From Thermoplasmata archaeon (GTDB taxonomy: Archaea > Thermoplasmatota > E2 > UBA202 > JdFR-43), in assembly GCA_021157745.1 (NCBI GenBank), contig JAGGWA010000038.1, positions 1 through 5,192 on the forward strand: a stretch of DNA of 5,192 nucleotides, read 5' to 3'. Below the pieces are notes generated by a model. That model was given only the letters and a program-made list of their open reading frames with translations. It was not told the DNA's origin and ran no database searches. Shown here piece after piece: positions 1 to 5,192 of the stretch (positions within the stretch are counted from its first letter, which is position 1; each line of letters begins with the position of its first letter). Made by a program: the position numbers and the translations under genes.

Positions 1-101
1 AGGAGCCAGACAATGAAAAGCAGAGCTATATAATTTTTGGCATAATGGCTGTTGCAATAGCTGCCATAATCATAGCCATTGCATATAAGAAATTTAAATA
101 G
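1..101 (+). CDS. C-terminal membrane anchor of a truncated upstream protein (5' partial)
   Basis: Reading from base 3, an open frame enters from the left edge and ends at TAG 99-101, followed at once by an in-frame TGA (102-104). The visible 32 residues begin with a polar acidic stretch (EPDNEKQS), continue into about 19 hydrophobic residues rich in Ile and Ala, and end in a short basic tail (YKKFK). This is the form of a single C-terminal transmembrane anchor with a positive cytoplasmic end, as found in archaeal proteins whose main domain lies outside the membrane. The function cannot be named because the rest of the protein lies outside the window. The gene could share a transcript with the following galT, since only 16 bp separate this stop from the ATG at 118. 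Confidence 0.6.
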   Translation, partial: EPDNEKQSYIIFGIMAVAIAAIIIAIAYKKFK

Positions 102-117
102 TGACATTATTACAACC

Positions 118-1032
118 ATGTTCGAGAGATGGAATGACGTAATCATGGTAAATGGTATTGAAAGACATGTTGAGGTAAGATGGGATGAAGTATTTGAGAG
201 ATATTGCAGGATAATAGATAGAGTTGGCTTAGAGCTAACGAAACAGGAGGATTTTTCTGAAAAAATTAATGAGCCATGTATATTCTGCAACAGGAGCAAG
301 CTCGCAAAATTCGATGAAAGATTTGGAGCAGAGCATATGGAAAACGAGCATGCATTTCTTTTCCCCAACATCAATCCATATGCCAAATATAGCAGCGTGT
401 GCGCATTCAAAAAGCATTACATAGAAGTTGGCGAATTTTCTCCAGAGCTAATCCATTCAAATCTTGAACTTGCTGCCAAATATATAAATAAGGTTAGGGA
501 AATCGATGGCAGCATAAGATATGCGTCCATAAACTGGAACTATATGATGCCCGCTGGCGCCAGCATCCTGCATCCTCACACACAGGTGGTGGCAGATAGC
601 ATTCCAACCACATATATGAAAAAAATTATCGGGAACGAAAAATTCTGGGAATACATAAGGGCTGAAATCGAAAGTGAGAGATATATAGGGAAAATCGGAA
701 ATGTTGAGCTTTTTGTCCCATTTGCTCCATTCGGCTTCAATGAAGTTTTTGGGTTTGTTGATGAAGGGCTTGAAAAATCGCTGGAAAGCATAGCAAAGGC
801 CATGTCGGCCATTCTTTCCTATTATCATTCCCTTGGGAGAAATTCATTCAATTTTTCCATGTATTACAGCATGGCTAACGAGTTTCCACTGCATTTCAGG
901 ATGATAACGAGGCAGAATATGGCAAAATATTACAGAAATGATGCAATGTTTTTTGAACGATTGCATTTCGAAACGATTATAGAAAGAAAGCCGGAGGATA
1001 TAGCAAAAGAAATAAAAGAATTTTTGATTTAG
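118..1032 (+). CDS. galT: Archaeal-type galactose-1-phosphate uridylyltransferase family protein (GalT-like, HIT superfamily)
   Basis: GalT enzymes move UMP between UDP-glucose and galactose-1-phosphate through a uridylyl-histidine intermediate (Leloir pathway, cytoplasm). Numbered from TTG 79, the protein has CIFC at 67-70, KKHY with His113, and the HIT signature HPHTQ at 165-169 (codons from 571). By analogy with E. coli GalT, C67, C70, H113 and H165 would bind zinc and H167 would be the nucleophile. The stretch YASINWNYMMPAGASILHPH and the C-terminal GRNSFN and HFRMITRQN blocks match the archaeal GalT group (COG1085) as I recall it. Thr replaces the usual Gly in HPHGQ, so the true sugar phosphate is uncertain. 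The start is ambiguous. ATG 118 has a weak GTGA 13 nt upstream and no overlap, giving 304 aa. TTG 79 gives 317 aa, overlaps the previous gene by 23 bp, and may fit the family N-terminus better. The stop is TAG 1030-1032. Confidence 0.82.
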   Translation: MFERWNDVIMVNGIERHVEVRWDEVFERYCRIIDRVGLELTKQEDFSEKINEPCIFCNRSKLAKFDERFGAEHMENEHAFLFPNINPYAKYSSVCAFKKHYIEVGEFSPELIHSNLELAAKYINKVREIDGSIRYASINWNYMMPAGASILHPHTQVVADSIPTTYMKKIIGNEKFWEYIRAEIESERYIGKIGNVELFVPFAPFGFNEVFGFVDEGLEKSLESIAKAMSAILSYYHSLGRNSFNFSMYYSMANEFPLHFRMITRQNMAKYYRNDAMFFERLHFETIIERKPEDIAKEIKEFLI

Positions 1033-1035
1033 TCC

Positions 1036-1440
1036 ATGGAAGAATTCTTGGAAATGAGAGTTGAAAAAGTCATGAATTCTAGAGTATGGGATCTTCCAAT
1101 AGTTGAAAAAGATGCAGGCATAAAAGTTGTTCTCGTTGTCTTGATAGGAAGATGCTATTCATGGGTTGTGAAGAAAATCGATGACATGAAGCTTGTTGGA
1201 ATAATAACTGAACATGACGCCCTAAAGCTTATAGACGGATACAAAGAAGGAATGAAAGCGGAAGATATAATGAGCTCCCGCCTAACAATGGCATCGCCAG
1301 ATGAAAAAGTTAGGGATGTGCTTGAGAAAATGAACAGCAAGGGTTATAGAAGAATACCTGTCGTTGAAAATGAAAGGCTTGTTGGAGAAATAACATTACG
1401 CCATCTGATAGAGAGGATGTATTCATCCTTTTTTCAATAG
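1036..1440 (+). CDS. Two-CBS-domain protein, probable nucleotide sensor
   Basis: The 134-residue protein is almost entirely a CBS-domain pair (Bateman module), which in known families binds AMP, ATP, SAM or related ligands and regulates a partner. CBS1 spans about residues 8-66 and ends in the classical LVGIITEHD (53-61). CBS2 spans about 74-130, with KAEDIM at its start and RRIPVV then LVGEIT near its end. In CBS2 the usual G-x-x-T-x-x-D ribose-binding motif reads GEITLRH, so the Asp is absent and the two sites may not be equivalent. No DNA-binding, transport or enzyme domain is attached. ATG 1036 lies 3 bp after the GalT stop. ATG 1054 (residue 7, MRVEKVM) is an equally natural CBS start, with GGAAG upstream. 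The gene is probably co-transcribed with galT and lies in the same reading frame, separated by one TAG. Its ligand and target are unknown. Confidence 0.85.
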   Translation: MEEFLEMRVEKVMNSRVWDLPIVEKDAGIKVVLVVLIGRCYSWVVKKIDDMKLVGIITEHDALKLIDGYKEGMKAEDIMSSRLTMASPDEKVRDVLEKMNSKGYRRIPVVENERLVGEITLRHLIERMYSSFFQ

Positions 1441-1824
1441 ATCGATTATTCTGCATGCGATTGGATATATCTCCTGTGAGCTATAACCTTCATATTCCTT
1501 AAGGAATTCATCAATAAGCCTTTTAACCATCGGGTTTTCAATCGTTTTTGCTATTTTCATCAGCCTTTCCTCTATCTCTTCTTTCCTCCTTGCTCTTTCA
1601 ACATACATTTTAATTTCTTCCAGAACAGCTATTATTTCCAGAACAGAAAGAAATAAAACAAAGCCAGAAAACATTATTATCAATTCTTCCTTCCTTGTTA
1701 TTGAATAATAGAAAATCTCTGCATCTATTATAGCAACGATGAAAGGAAGCAGCAATGTCAACTTTTCCAATCTTGTTGCTTTTAAAATCTCATTGAGCAA
1801 TCCTCTTGCAAACCTATGTCTCAC
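1423..1824 (-). CDS. Small two-helix membrane protein of unknown function
   Basis: I do not recognise a family for this 133-residue protein. It has a basic N-terminus, two hydrophobic segments (about residues 22-41 and 48-68) joined by a short polar loop (SITRKEE), then a charged helical region (69-95, rich in Glu, Lys and Arg, possibly a short coiled coil) and a soluble tail ending LLKKG. The positive-inside rule suggests a hairpin with both ends in the cytoplasm. The start is GTG 1822-1824: no in-frame ATG lies upstream before the TAA that ends the radical SAM gene, and GGAGAG (1837-1842 on this strand) sits 12 nt upstream as a rather distant ribosome binding site. The 21-bp gap suggests it is the last gene of the PaaK-like/radical SAM operon. 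Its 3' end overlaps the convergent CBS gene by 18 bp. Confidence 0.72.
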   Translation of the reverse strand: MRHRFARGLLNEILKATRLEKLTLLLPFIVAIIDAEIFYYSITRKEELIIMFSGFVLFLSVLEIIAVLEEIKMYVERARRKEEIEERLMKIAKTIENPMVKRLIDEFLKEYEGYSSQEIYPIACRIIDLLKKG

Positions 1825-1845
1825 ATTATTGAAATGCTCTCCATT

Positions 1846-2499
1846 TTATATTTCCTTCGCAACATATATGTTATCCTTATTCCTTGTTATCCTCGCATTA
1901 ACATAATCTCCGATCTTTTTATTTGTATCCACAACCTGAATCACTCTTTCCCTTGCTATTGCAATCATCTCTCCTTTTATCCTTCCATGCATCTCTAGTT
2001 TCAATTTCACTTTTTCTCCTACCCTGAATTTTTTGGGTAATTCTTTGCATTTGACTATGCCAAAATCTTCTCTTGAAAGGATTAAGCTTTTATCCATTTC
2101 CTCAAGCTTTTTAAAAAATGTTCTGAAATCCATTCTTTTTACCCCTTTCGGAATCCTTCCAAAACGATATTTCACAAATTTTTGTATTCCAAAAGCCTTC
2201 CATTTTTTTCCTGCTCCTATTCTCTTTCCAAATTCTATGATTTCTTGAATGTCATCATCGTTATATCCAGGAACCCATACAGGAGCGATGAGCAAATCAA
2301 TGTTGCTTGAAGAAATTTCTTTGGCTATTTCTACTATATGTTGCAGATCATAATCTTTTTTTCCAACCAGCAATTTTGCCTTCCTTTCATTCAAGCTATG
2401 GATTGAAAGATTTATTCTATCAAGATAGCCATCGAGCCTTCTTATCATTTTCTTTGTCAGCACGCTTCCATTTGTTTGAATGGAAACAACATCTGCCAT
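1846..2499 (-). CDS. Radical SAM protein, C-terminal part with TRAM-like domain
   Basis: This is the part of the interrupted radical SAM gene after the amber codon, shown from its first in-frame ATG (homology already starts at 2529). It holds the rest of the barrel: VVSIQTNG, RINLSIHSL, LLIAPVWVPGYND and GAGKKWKAFGIQKF, all typical of the archaeal family. Residues about 154-217 of this piece (LPKKFRVGEKVKLKLE to the end) form a small beta-rich domain resembling TRAM, a module that binds RNA in tRNA-modifying enzymes; RNA binding here is inference. No radical SAM cysteine motif is present, so this piece alone cannot be a SAM enzyme. Independent translation from ATG 2499 has no clear ribosome binding site. 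The stop is TAA 1846-1848. Confidence 0.72.
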   Translation of the reverse strand: MADVVSIQTNGSVLTKKMIRRLDGYLDRINLSIHSLNERKAKLLVGKKDYDLQHIVEIAKEISSSNIDLLIAPVWVPGYNDDDIQEIIEFGKRIGAGKKWKAFGIQKFVKYRFGRIPKGVKRMDFRTFFKKLEEMDKSLILSREDFGIVKCKELPKKFRVGEKVKLKLEMHGRIKGEMIAIARERVIQVVDTNKKIGDYVNARITRNKDNIYVAKEI

Positions 2500-2529
2500 T
2501 TCTGAAAGTGATTTTATAAGCTCCTCTAT

Positions 2530-2532
2530 CTA
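2530..2532 (-). other. In-frame amber (TAG) codon inside the radical SAM gene
   Basis: The + strand reads CTA here, giving TAG on the coding strand at codon 155. It is preceded by Pro (CCA) and followed by Ile (ATA). Replacing it with any sense codon restores a continuous 382-residue protein. I see no obvious stem-loop directly downstream, although folding was not computed. Confidence 0.9.
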
Positions 2533-2994
2533 TGGATATAAAAATGGCTCTCCCTGTCCATCTATGTGCGCTTCTATGCTTTCGCAATATTTCCTTTTAT
2601 ATTCAACAATTTTTTCAAATTCTTCCAGAATGTAGTCAAGATCCACAATATAATCTGTTATCCTTGTCTTGCTGATCCCTTCATCAACGGAGCAGAATAT
2701 GCAATTTAAATTGCAGCCCGTTATTGGGCGAACCTGGAGTAAATTCGTTCCTCTATCTATTATTCCAAATGCATTGTGTCCAATCAATGGAACATTGCTT
2801 TCCTTGCTTATGTAATAAAGCCTCCTTTTCGTTATAGCATTGTATATGCTTTTGTAGGGACAGAATGAAATGGTGCCTTCTTCTCCGTATCTCTGCCTGC
2901 ATTTCTCATAAAATTTTTTAGGTATCCTTACCTCTATCAGTCCATGAAGAATGAAAACGACATCGTCGCCCTCTAAACGCTTTTCATATTTCAT
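2530..2994 (-). CDS. Radical SAM protein, N-terminal part (iron-sulfur cluster-binding half)
   Basis: This is the first 154 residues of the interrupted radical SAM gene. An N-terminal segment of about 75 residues contains FCPYKSIYNA and precedes the core. The core opens with AFGIIDRGTNLLQVRPITG and then the C-x3-C-x2-C motif CNLNCIFC (Cys94, Cys98, Cys101), which would bind the 4Fe-4S cluster that cleaves S-adenosylmethionine. HIDGQGEP (143-150) is the GGE-like SAM-contacting motif. The fragment ends at TAG 2530-2532 in the middle of the radical SAM barrel, so by itself it should not fold into an active enzyme. The ATG at 2992-2994 follows the PaaK-like TAG with no spacer and has no clear Shine-Dalgarno sequence, which suggests translation coupled to the upstream gene. 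Confidence 0.75.
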   Translation of the reverse strand: MKYEKRLEGDDVVFILHGLIEVRIPKKFYEKCRQRYGEEGTISFCPYKSIYNAITKRRLYYISKESNVPLIGHNAFGIIDRGTNLLQVRPITGCNLNCIFCSVDEGISKTRITDYIVDLDYILEEFEKIVEYKRKYCESIEAHIDGQGEPFLYP

Positions 2995-4377
2995 CTAAAG
3001 CAATTCTTTTTCAATAATGCTTTTATCAATCTTTGAGATTATCAATGGCGGCGTTATCATGCCTTCTGGCTTCTCCGCCTTTGCCACCTTTGTTATTATT
3101 TCCACGCCATCAGCAAGCTTCTCATAGTTCTTTTTAATCTCGTTGAGCAATGCATCGCTATCCACTTCAGCGCTTTCATCAAGTTCTATTCTTATCTCGA
3201 TTTTATCTATTGCATGTTGAATAAACTGGAATCTTTTGACAACATAACCAAATTTTTCCGCTGTCGATGCCAGCGGCATTGGAATTGTTGCTGGAGGGAA
3301 TATTTTGCCACCTGGCAGCACTATTGCATCCTTTTTCCTTCCTTCCAAGCTTTTCAACAATGGTGTGTGCATACCGCAATCGCATTCTTGGCTGGAATAT
3401 GAAGCAAGATCGTTTAAGCCAGTGTATCTTATTATTGGCGTGCCTCCTGGATAGAGCCTTGTTATCACAATGCTTCCAACCTCGCCTTCTCCAACAGCTT
3501 CACCATTTTTATCAAGTATCTCAACATGAACGAAATCGCTGTTTATGTGCATGTTGCCATGTTTGCATTCAAATGCTATCGTTCCACCTTCTGTTGTTGC
3601 ATATAGATTTAAGACTCTCGCATTGAATGCGTTTTCAATATATTTGCGGGAATATGAATCCAGAACTTCACCACTCGAAATTATATAACGGGGATTCACA
3701 TTTTTTCCAAGACCTTTTGTTTTTAGCGTAGCCAATCCCATAAGGACGCTTGTATATGCAATAAGAACTTCTGGCCTGAACTCATCCATTTTTTCCATCA
3801 GAACTTTTACATCTTCGCCAGTATACAAAATCTGATAATTCTTCAAGGAAAAGAATGGTTGCAAGTTGCCCATCAGCCCTTTTTTGAGGCATTCCTCATC
3901 GGTAGTTTTTGGTATGGAAAAATCCCCTATATTTGTGATTCTATTTTTTCTCCAGTTTATCCCATAAGCATGAAGTAATCTTACACCTCCCAAAGCTTCT
4001 ATCATTATATATTCCAGATCCTTGTACATTTGCATTGGTCTTCCAGAAGAGCCAGATGTCCCAACAAGATATGCTTTTTCCTTTTTGAATCCGACTGGAA
4101 CAATTTCATCTGGAAAGCCTTTTATCAAATCTTCCTTTGTTATCAATGGCAGCTTGCGCAAATCATCCATGCCCCTTATTGAAGCAACATCAATGCCTGC
4201 CTCTCCATATTTTTTCCTGTATAATGGAACTTTCATCGCATATTTCAGTGTTTTACGCAATGCTTTATCCTGGTACTTCTTCAATTTTTCTTTATCATAT
4301 TTCCATGCTCTTTTTATGCCCGTTAAATAATTCCATGCTATTTTGGATGCAAACAATGGGTTAAGGAAAGGATTCAT
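2995..4377 (-). CDS. PaaK/CapK-type adenylate-forming enzyme (phenylacetate-CoA ligase-like)
   Basis: This 460-residue protein belongs to the ANL adenylating enzymes (COG1541 type), which activate a carboxylate or related group with ATP. The group includes phenylacetate-CoA ligase, CapK-like proteins and archaeal coenzyme F390 synthetase, so the substrate stays open. Visible motifs are the phosphate-binding GTSGSSGRP (106-114), ISSGE (233-237), YATTEGG (259-265), RYTGLNDLA (317-325, holding the ATP-ribose Asp323) and EGRKKD (345-350). C271 in FECKHGN and C332/C334 in ECDCG resemble the metal-binding cysteines of PaaK relatives. The C-terminal A10 region reads KPEGMITPP (436-444), where a catalytic Lys after Gly is expected, so adenylation may be altered. 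ATG 4375-4377 is chosen because a TATA-like box lies about 23 nt upstream, fitting a leaderless mRNA. The TAG stop (2995-2997) directly abuts the radical SAM ATG. Confidence 0.85.
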   Translation of the reverse strand: MNPFLNPLFASKIAWNYLTGIKRAWKYDKEKLKKYQDKALRKTLKYAMKVPLYRKKYGEAGIDVASIRGMDDLRKLPLITKEDLIKGFPDEIVPVGFKKEKAYLVGTSGSSGRPMQMYKDLEYIMIEALGGVRLLHAYGINWRKNRITNIGDFSIPKTTDEECLKKGLMGNLQPFFSLKNYQILYTGEDVKVLMEKMDEFRPEVLIAYTSVLMGLATLKTKGLGKNVNPRYIISSGEVLDSYSRKYIENAFNARVLNLYATTEGGTIAFECKHGNMHINSDFVHVEILDKNGEAVGEGEVGSIVITRLYPGGTPIIRYTGLNDLASYSSQECDCGMHTPLLKSLEGRKKDAIVLPGGKIFPPATIPMPLASTAEKFGYVVKRFQFIQHAIDKIEIRIELDESAEVDSDALLNEIKKNYEKLADGVEIITKVAKAEKPEGMITPPLIISKIDKSIIEKELL

Positions 4378-4393
4378 AAAGTTAAATTGGGCT

Positions 4394-4407
4394 GATATTT
4401 AAAATTT
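4394..4407 (-). promoter_or_regulatory. TATA-like box upstream of the PaaK-like operon
   Basis: On the coding strand the 57-bp gap between the TIP49-like stop and the PaaK-like ATG holds the A/T-only run AAATTTTAAATAT, centred about 23 nt before ATG 4377. Archaeal TATA boxes usually lie 26-27 nt before the transcription start, so transcription would begin at or very near the ATG, giving a leaderless mRNA. This agrees with the lack of a Shine-Dalgarno sequence before the ATG. The call is by position and composition only; co-transcription from the TIP49-like gene is not excluded. Confidence 0.45.
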
Positions 4408-4434
4408 GTATTTGCTCTCCCATGCTCATTCCTT

Positions 4435-5192
4435 TCATTCTCCGAGCATCATTCTCTCATATTCCTTTAAATATTCCACGCTCTTCTTCACATCATGGAA
4501 TAGCTTTCTCGCCTCCTCAACATCTCCTTTGCTTATCTTCCTTCTTTTATTGTTTTTGGCTATGTTCGCTGCCGGCGCCATAAGCTGCACGGCGTAGCGC
4601 AAAGATGATTCAACGCCTATATTTGTTAGATATTCCAATGCATCTTCTTCCATATCAACTTTTTCTTCAGCCATCCTTATCTGCAATATTTTTTTGATCT
4701 CTTCCTTTTTATATGGCTTTGTTGTTATTATGAGCAGTCTATCGATTAAATCGAGAGGAATGCCGTGTGGCGATTTAACATCTGTTCCTCTTATCCTTGC
4801 CATTCCTCTATTGGAAGCAAGTATTATTATGGGGGCAAGTTCACTTTCCATAGCACGATTTAAAAATGCGAAGGCTTCAATATCAAGCATGTGTACCTCG
4901 TCGATGAATAACACTCCTGGAATAATTTCTGCTTTCCCGCTATCAACCATTTCCTTGACCATTTCATCAACACGCTGGCGAGTTTCATTGGTTATCTCTT
5001 CTTTTTCTCCAAAGAATATGCTGAATATGCCTCCTCTCCTTGTCGTTGTTACATCCAGGTCGTGCAATGAAAGAACATAAACAAACTCTTTTTCCTTTAC
5101 AACGCTTCCTTCCGGAATATCAACTATTTCGTGGCTCATCAAATCCAAAGCCTCTTTTTTAACAGCTTCTTTTGTTTTCCCAAGCTTTACTA
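4435..5192 (-). CDS. TIP49/RuvBL-type AAA+ ATPase, C-terminal part (5' end outside window)
   Basis: The frame stays open to the right edge, so the gene is 5' truncated; 251 residues are visible of a usual 450 or so. Eukaryotic homologues (RuvBL1/2, Pontin/Reptin) form hexameric rings that act in chromatin remodelling and RNP assembly; archaeal versions are poorly characterised. Matches to the family are close: LSLHDLDVTTTRRGG (end of the inserted domain II), PGVLFIDEVHMLDIE with Walker B DEVH (codons 4891-4902), ASNRG as sensor 1, IRGTDVKSPHGIPLDLIDR with the arginine finger, and ESSLRYAVQLMAPA with the sensor 2 Arg. The C-terminal lid ends ERMMLGE before TGA 4435-4437. Walker A and most of the domain II OB fold would lie beyond 5192. 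The TTG at 5146-5148 is internal, because homology and the open frame continue upstream of it. Confidence 0.92.
   Translation of the reverse strand, partial: VKLGKTKEAVKKEALDLMSHEIVDIPEGSVVKEKEFVYVLSLHDLDVTTTRRGGIFSIFFGEKEEITNETRQRVDEMVKEMVDSGKAEIIPGVLFIDEVHMLDIEAFAFLNRAMESELAPIIILASNRGMARIRGTDVKSPHGIPLDLIDRLLIITTKPYKKEEIKKILQIRMAEEKVDMEEDALEYLTNIGVESSLRYAVQLMAPAANIAKNNKRRKISKGDVEEARKLFHDVKKSVEYLKEYERMMLGE

Larger units (their letters stand above)
1846..2994 (-). pseudogene. Radical SAM protein (COG2100-like) interrupted by an in-frame TAG
   Basis: Read through the TAG at 2530-2532, this frame encodes 382 residues, close to the roughly 400 expected for archaeal COG2100-type radical SAM/TRAM proteins as I recall them. 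Both parts lie in the same frame: the start codons at 2994 and 2499 differ by 495 bases, a multiple of 3. Homology runs on directly, with GEPFLYP before the stop and IEELIKSLSE after it, so there is neither frameshift nor missing sequence. In remembered relatives the interrupted position is often Tyr, and TAT or TAC to TAG is one base change. Three readings are possible: a nonsense mutation making a pseudogene, a sequencing or assembly error, or UAG decoded as an amino acid such as pyrrolysine. Frequent TAG termination in this window favours the first two. The biochemical role of the family is not established to my knowledge. Confidence 0.8.

Noticed and set aside
457..828. 123-codon open frame on the - strand
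   Set aside because: It is fully antisense to the conserved core of the GalT gene, including the HPHTQ motif, and shows no protein-family features.
1494..1507. Perfect 14-bp palindrome ATTCCTTAAGGAAT, possible terminator or operator
   Set aside because: It lies inside the coding sequence of the membrane-protein gene (codons for KEY and neighbours), has no loop and no following T-run on the coding strand; chance in AT-rich DNA is likely.
1542..1600. T-rich stretch on the + strand after the CBS gene, possible archaeal terminator
   Set aside because: The T-richness reflects Lys/Glu codons of the opposite-strand gene, so it cannot be separated from coding composition.
2530..2532. Pyrrolysine assigned outright to the amber codon
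   Set aside because: No Pyl machinery is visible, TAG ends four other genes here, and no downstream element was recognised, so it is kept only as a hypothesis.
3267..3626. 119-codon open frame on the + strand
   Set aside because: It is antisense to conserved PaaK-like motifs, and its odd Cys/His/Leu-rich composition is typical of a shadow frame.
4694..5080. 128-codon open frame on the + strand
   Set aside because: It lies opposite the strongly conserved TIP49 Walker B and sensor regions, and its Ser-rich composition is that of a shadow.
5146..5148. TTG as the true start of the TIP49-like gene
   Set aside because: The frame remains open to the window edge and the family extends about 200 residues further upstream, so this is an internal Leu codon.

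Overview
The window looks like a stretch of an AT-rich archaeal chromosome. The evidence is the gene content: an archaeal-type GalT, a radical SAM protein of the archaeal COG2100 type with a C-terminal TRAM-like domain, and a TIP49/RuvBL-type AAA+ ATPase. It also has tightly packed genes and one A/T-rich TATA-like box placed for a leaderless transcript. The lineage cannot be fixed from this sequence. A euryarchaeal or Thermoplasmata-like host is a weak guess.

Layout. Bases 1-1440 are read on the + strand: the C-terminal membrane anchor of an otherwise missing protein (to 101), a GalT-family nucleotidyltransferase (118 or 79 to 1032), and a two-CBS-domain protein (1036-1440). Bases 1423-5192 are read on the - strand. 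In transcription order they hold the C-terminal part of a TIP49/RuvBL ATPase (runs off the window at 5192, ends at 4435), a 57-bp gap with a TATA-like box, a PaaK/CapK-type adenylate-forming enzyme (4377-2995), a radical SAM protein split by one in-frame TAG (2994-1846), and a small two-helix membrane protein (1824-1423). The two gene sets converge and overlap tail to tail by 18 bp.

How the genes may work together. GalT and the CBS protein are adjacent and probably co-transcribed, so the CBS protein may sense adenine nucleotides, but nothing in the sequence links it to GalT directly. PaaK-like, radical SAM and membrane protein form a compact likely operon: the first two touch (TAG then ATG), and 21 bp separate the second from the third. 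A shared pathway is possible but its substrate cannot be read from the sequence.

The main anomaly is the amber codon at 2530-2532. It interrupts the radical SAM frame with no frameshift, and homology continues directly on the other side. TAG also ends four other genes here, and two of those TAGs lie in frame with the next gene. Damage, sequencing error and UAG recoding all remain possible; ordinary TAG termination plus a single nonsense change is the simplest reading. No RNA genes, mobile elements, CRISPR arrays or notable repeats were seen.
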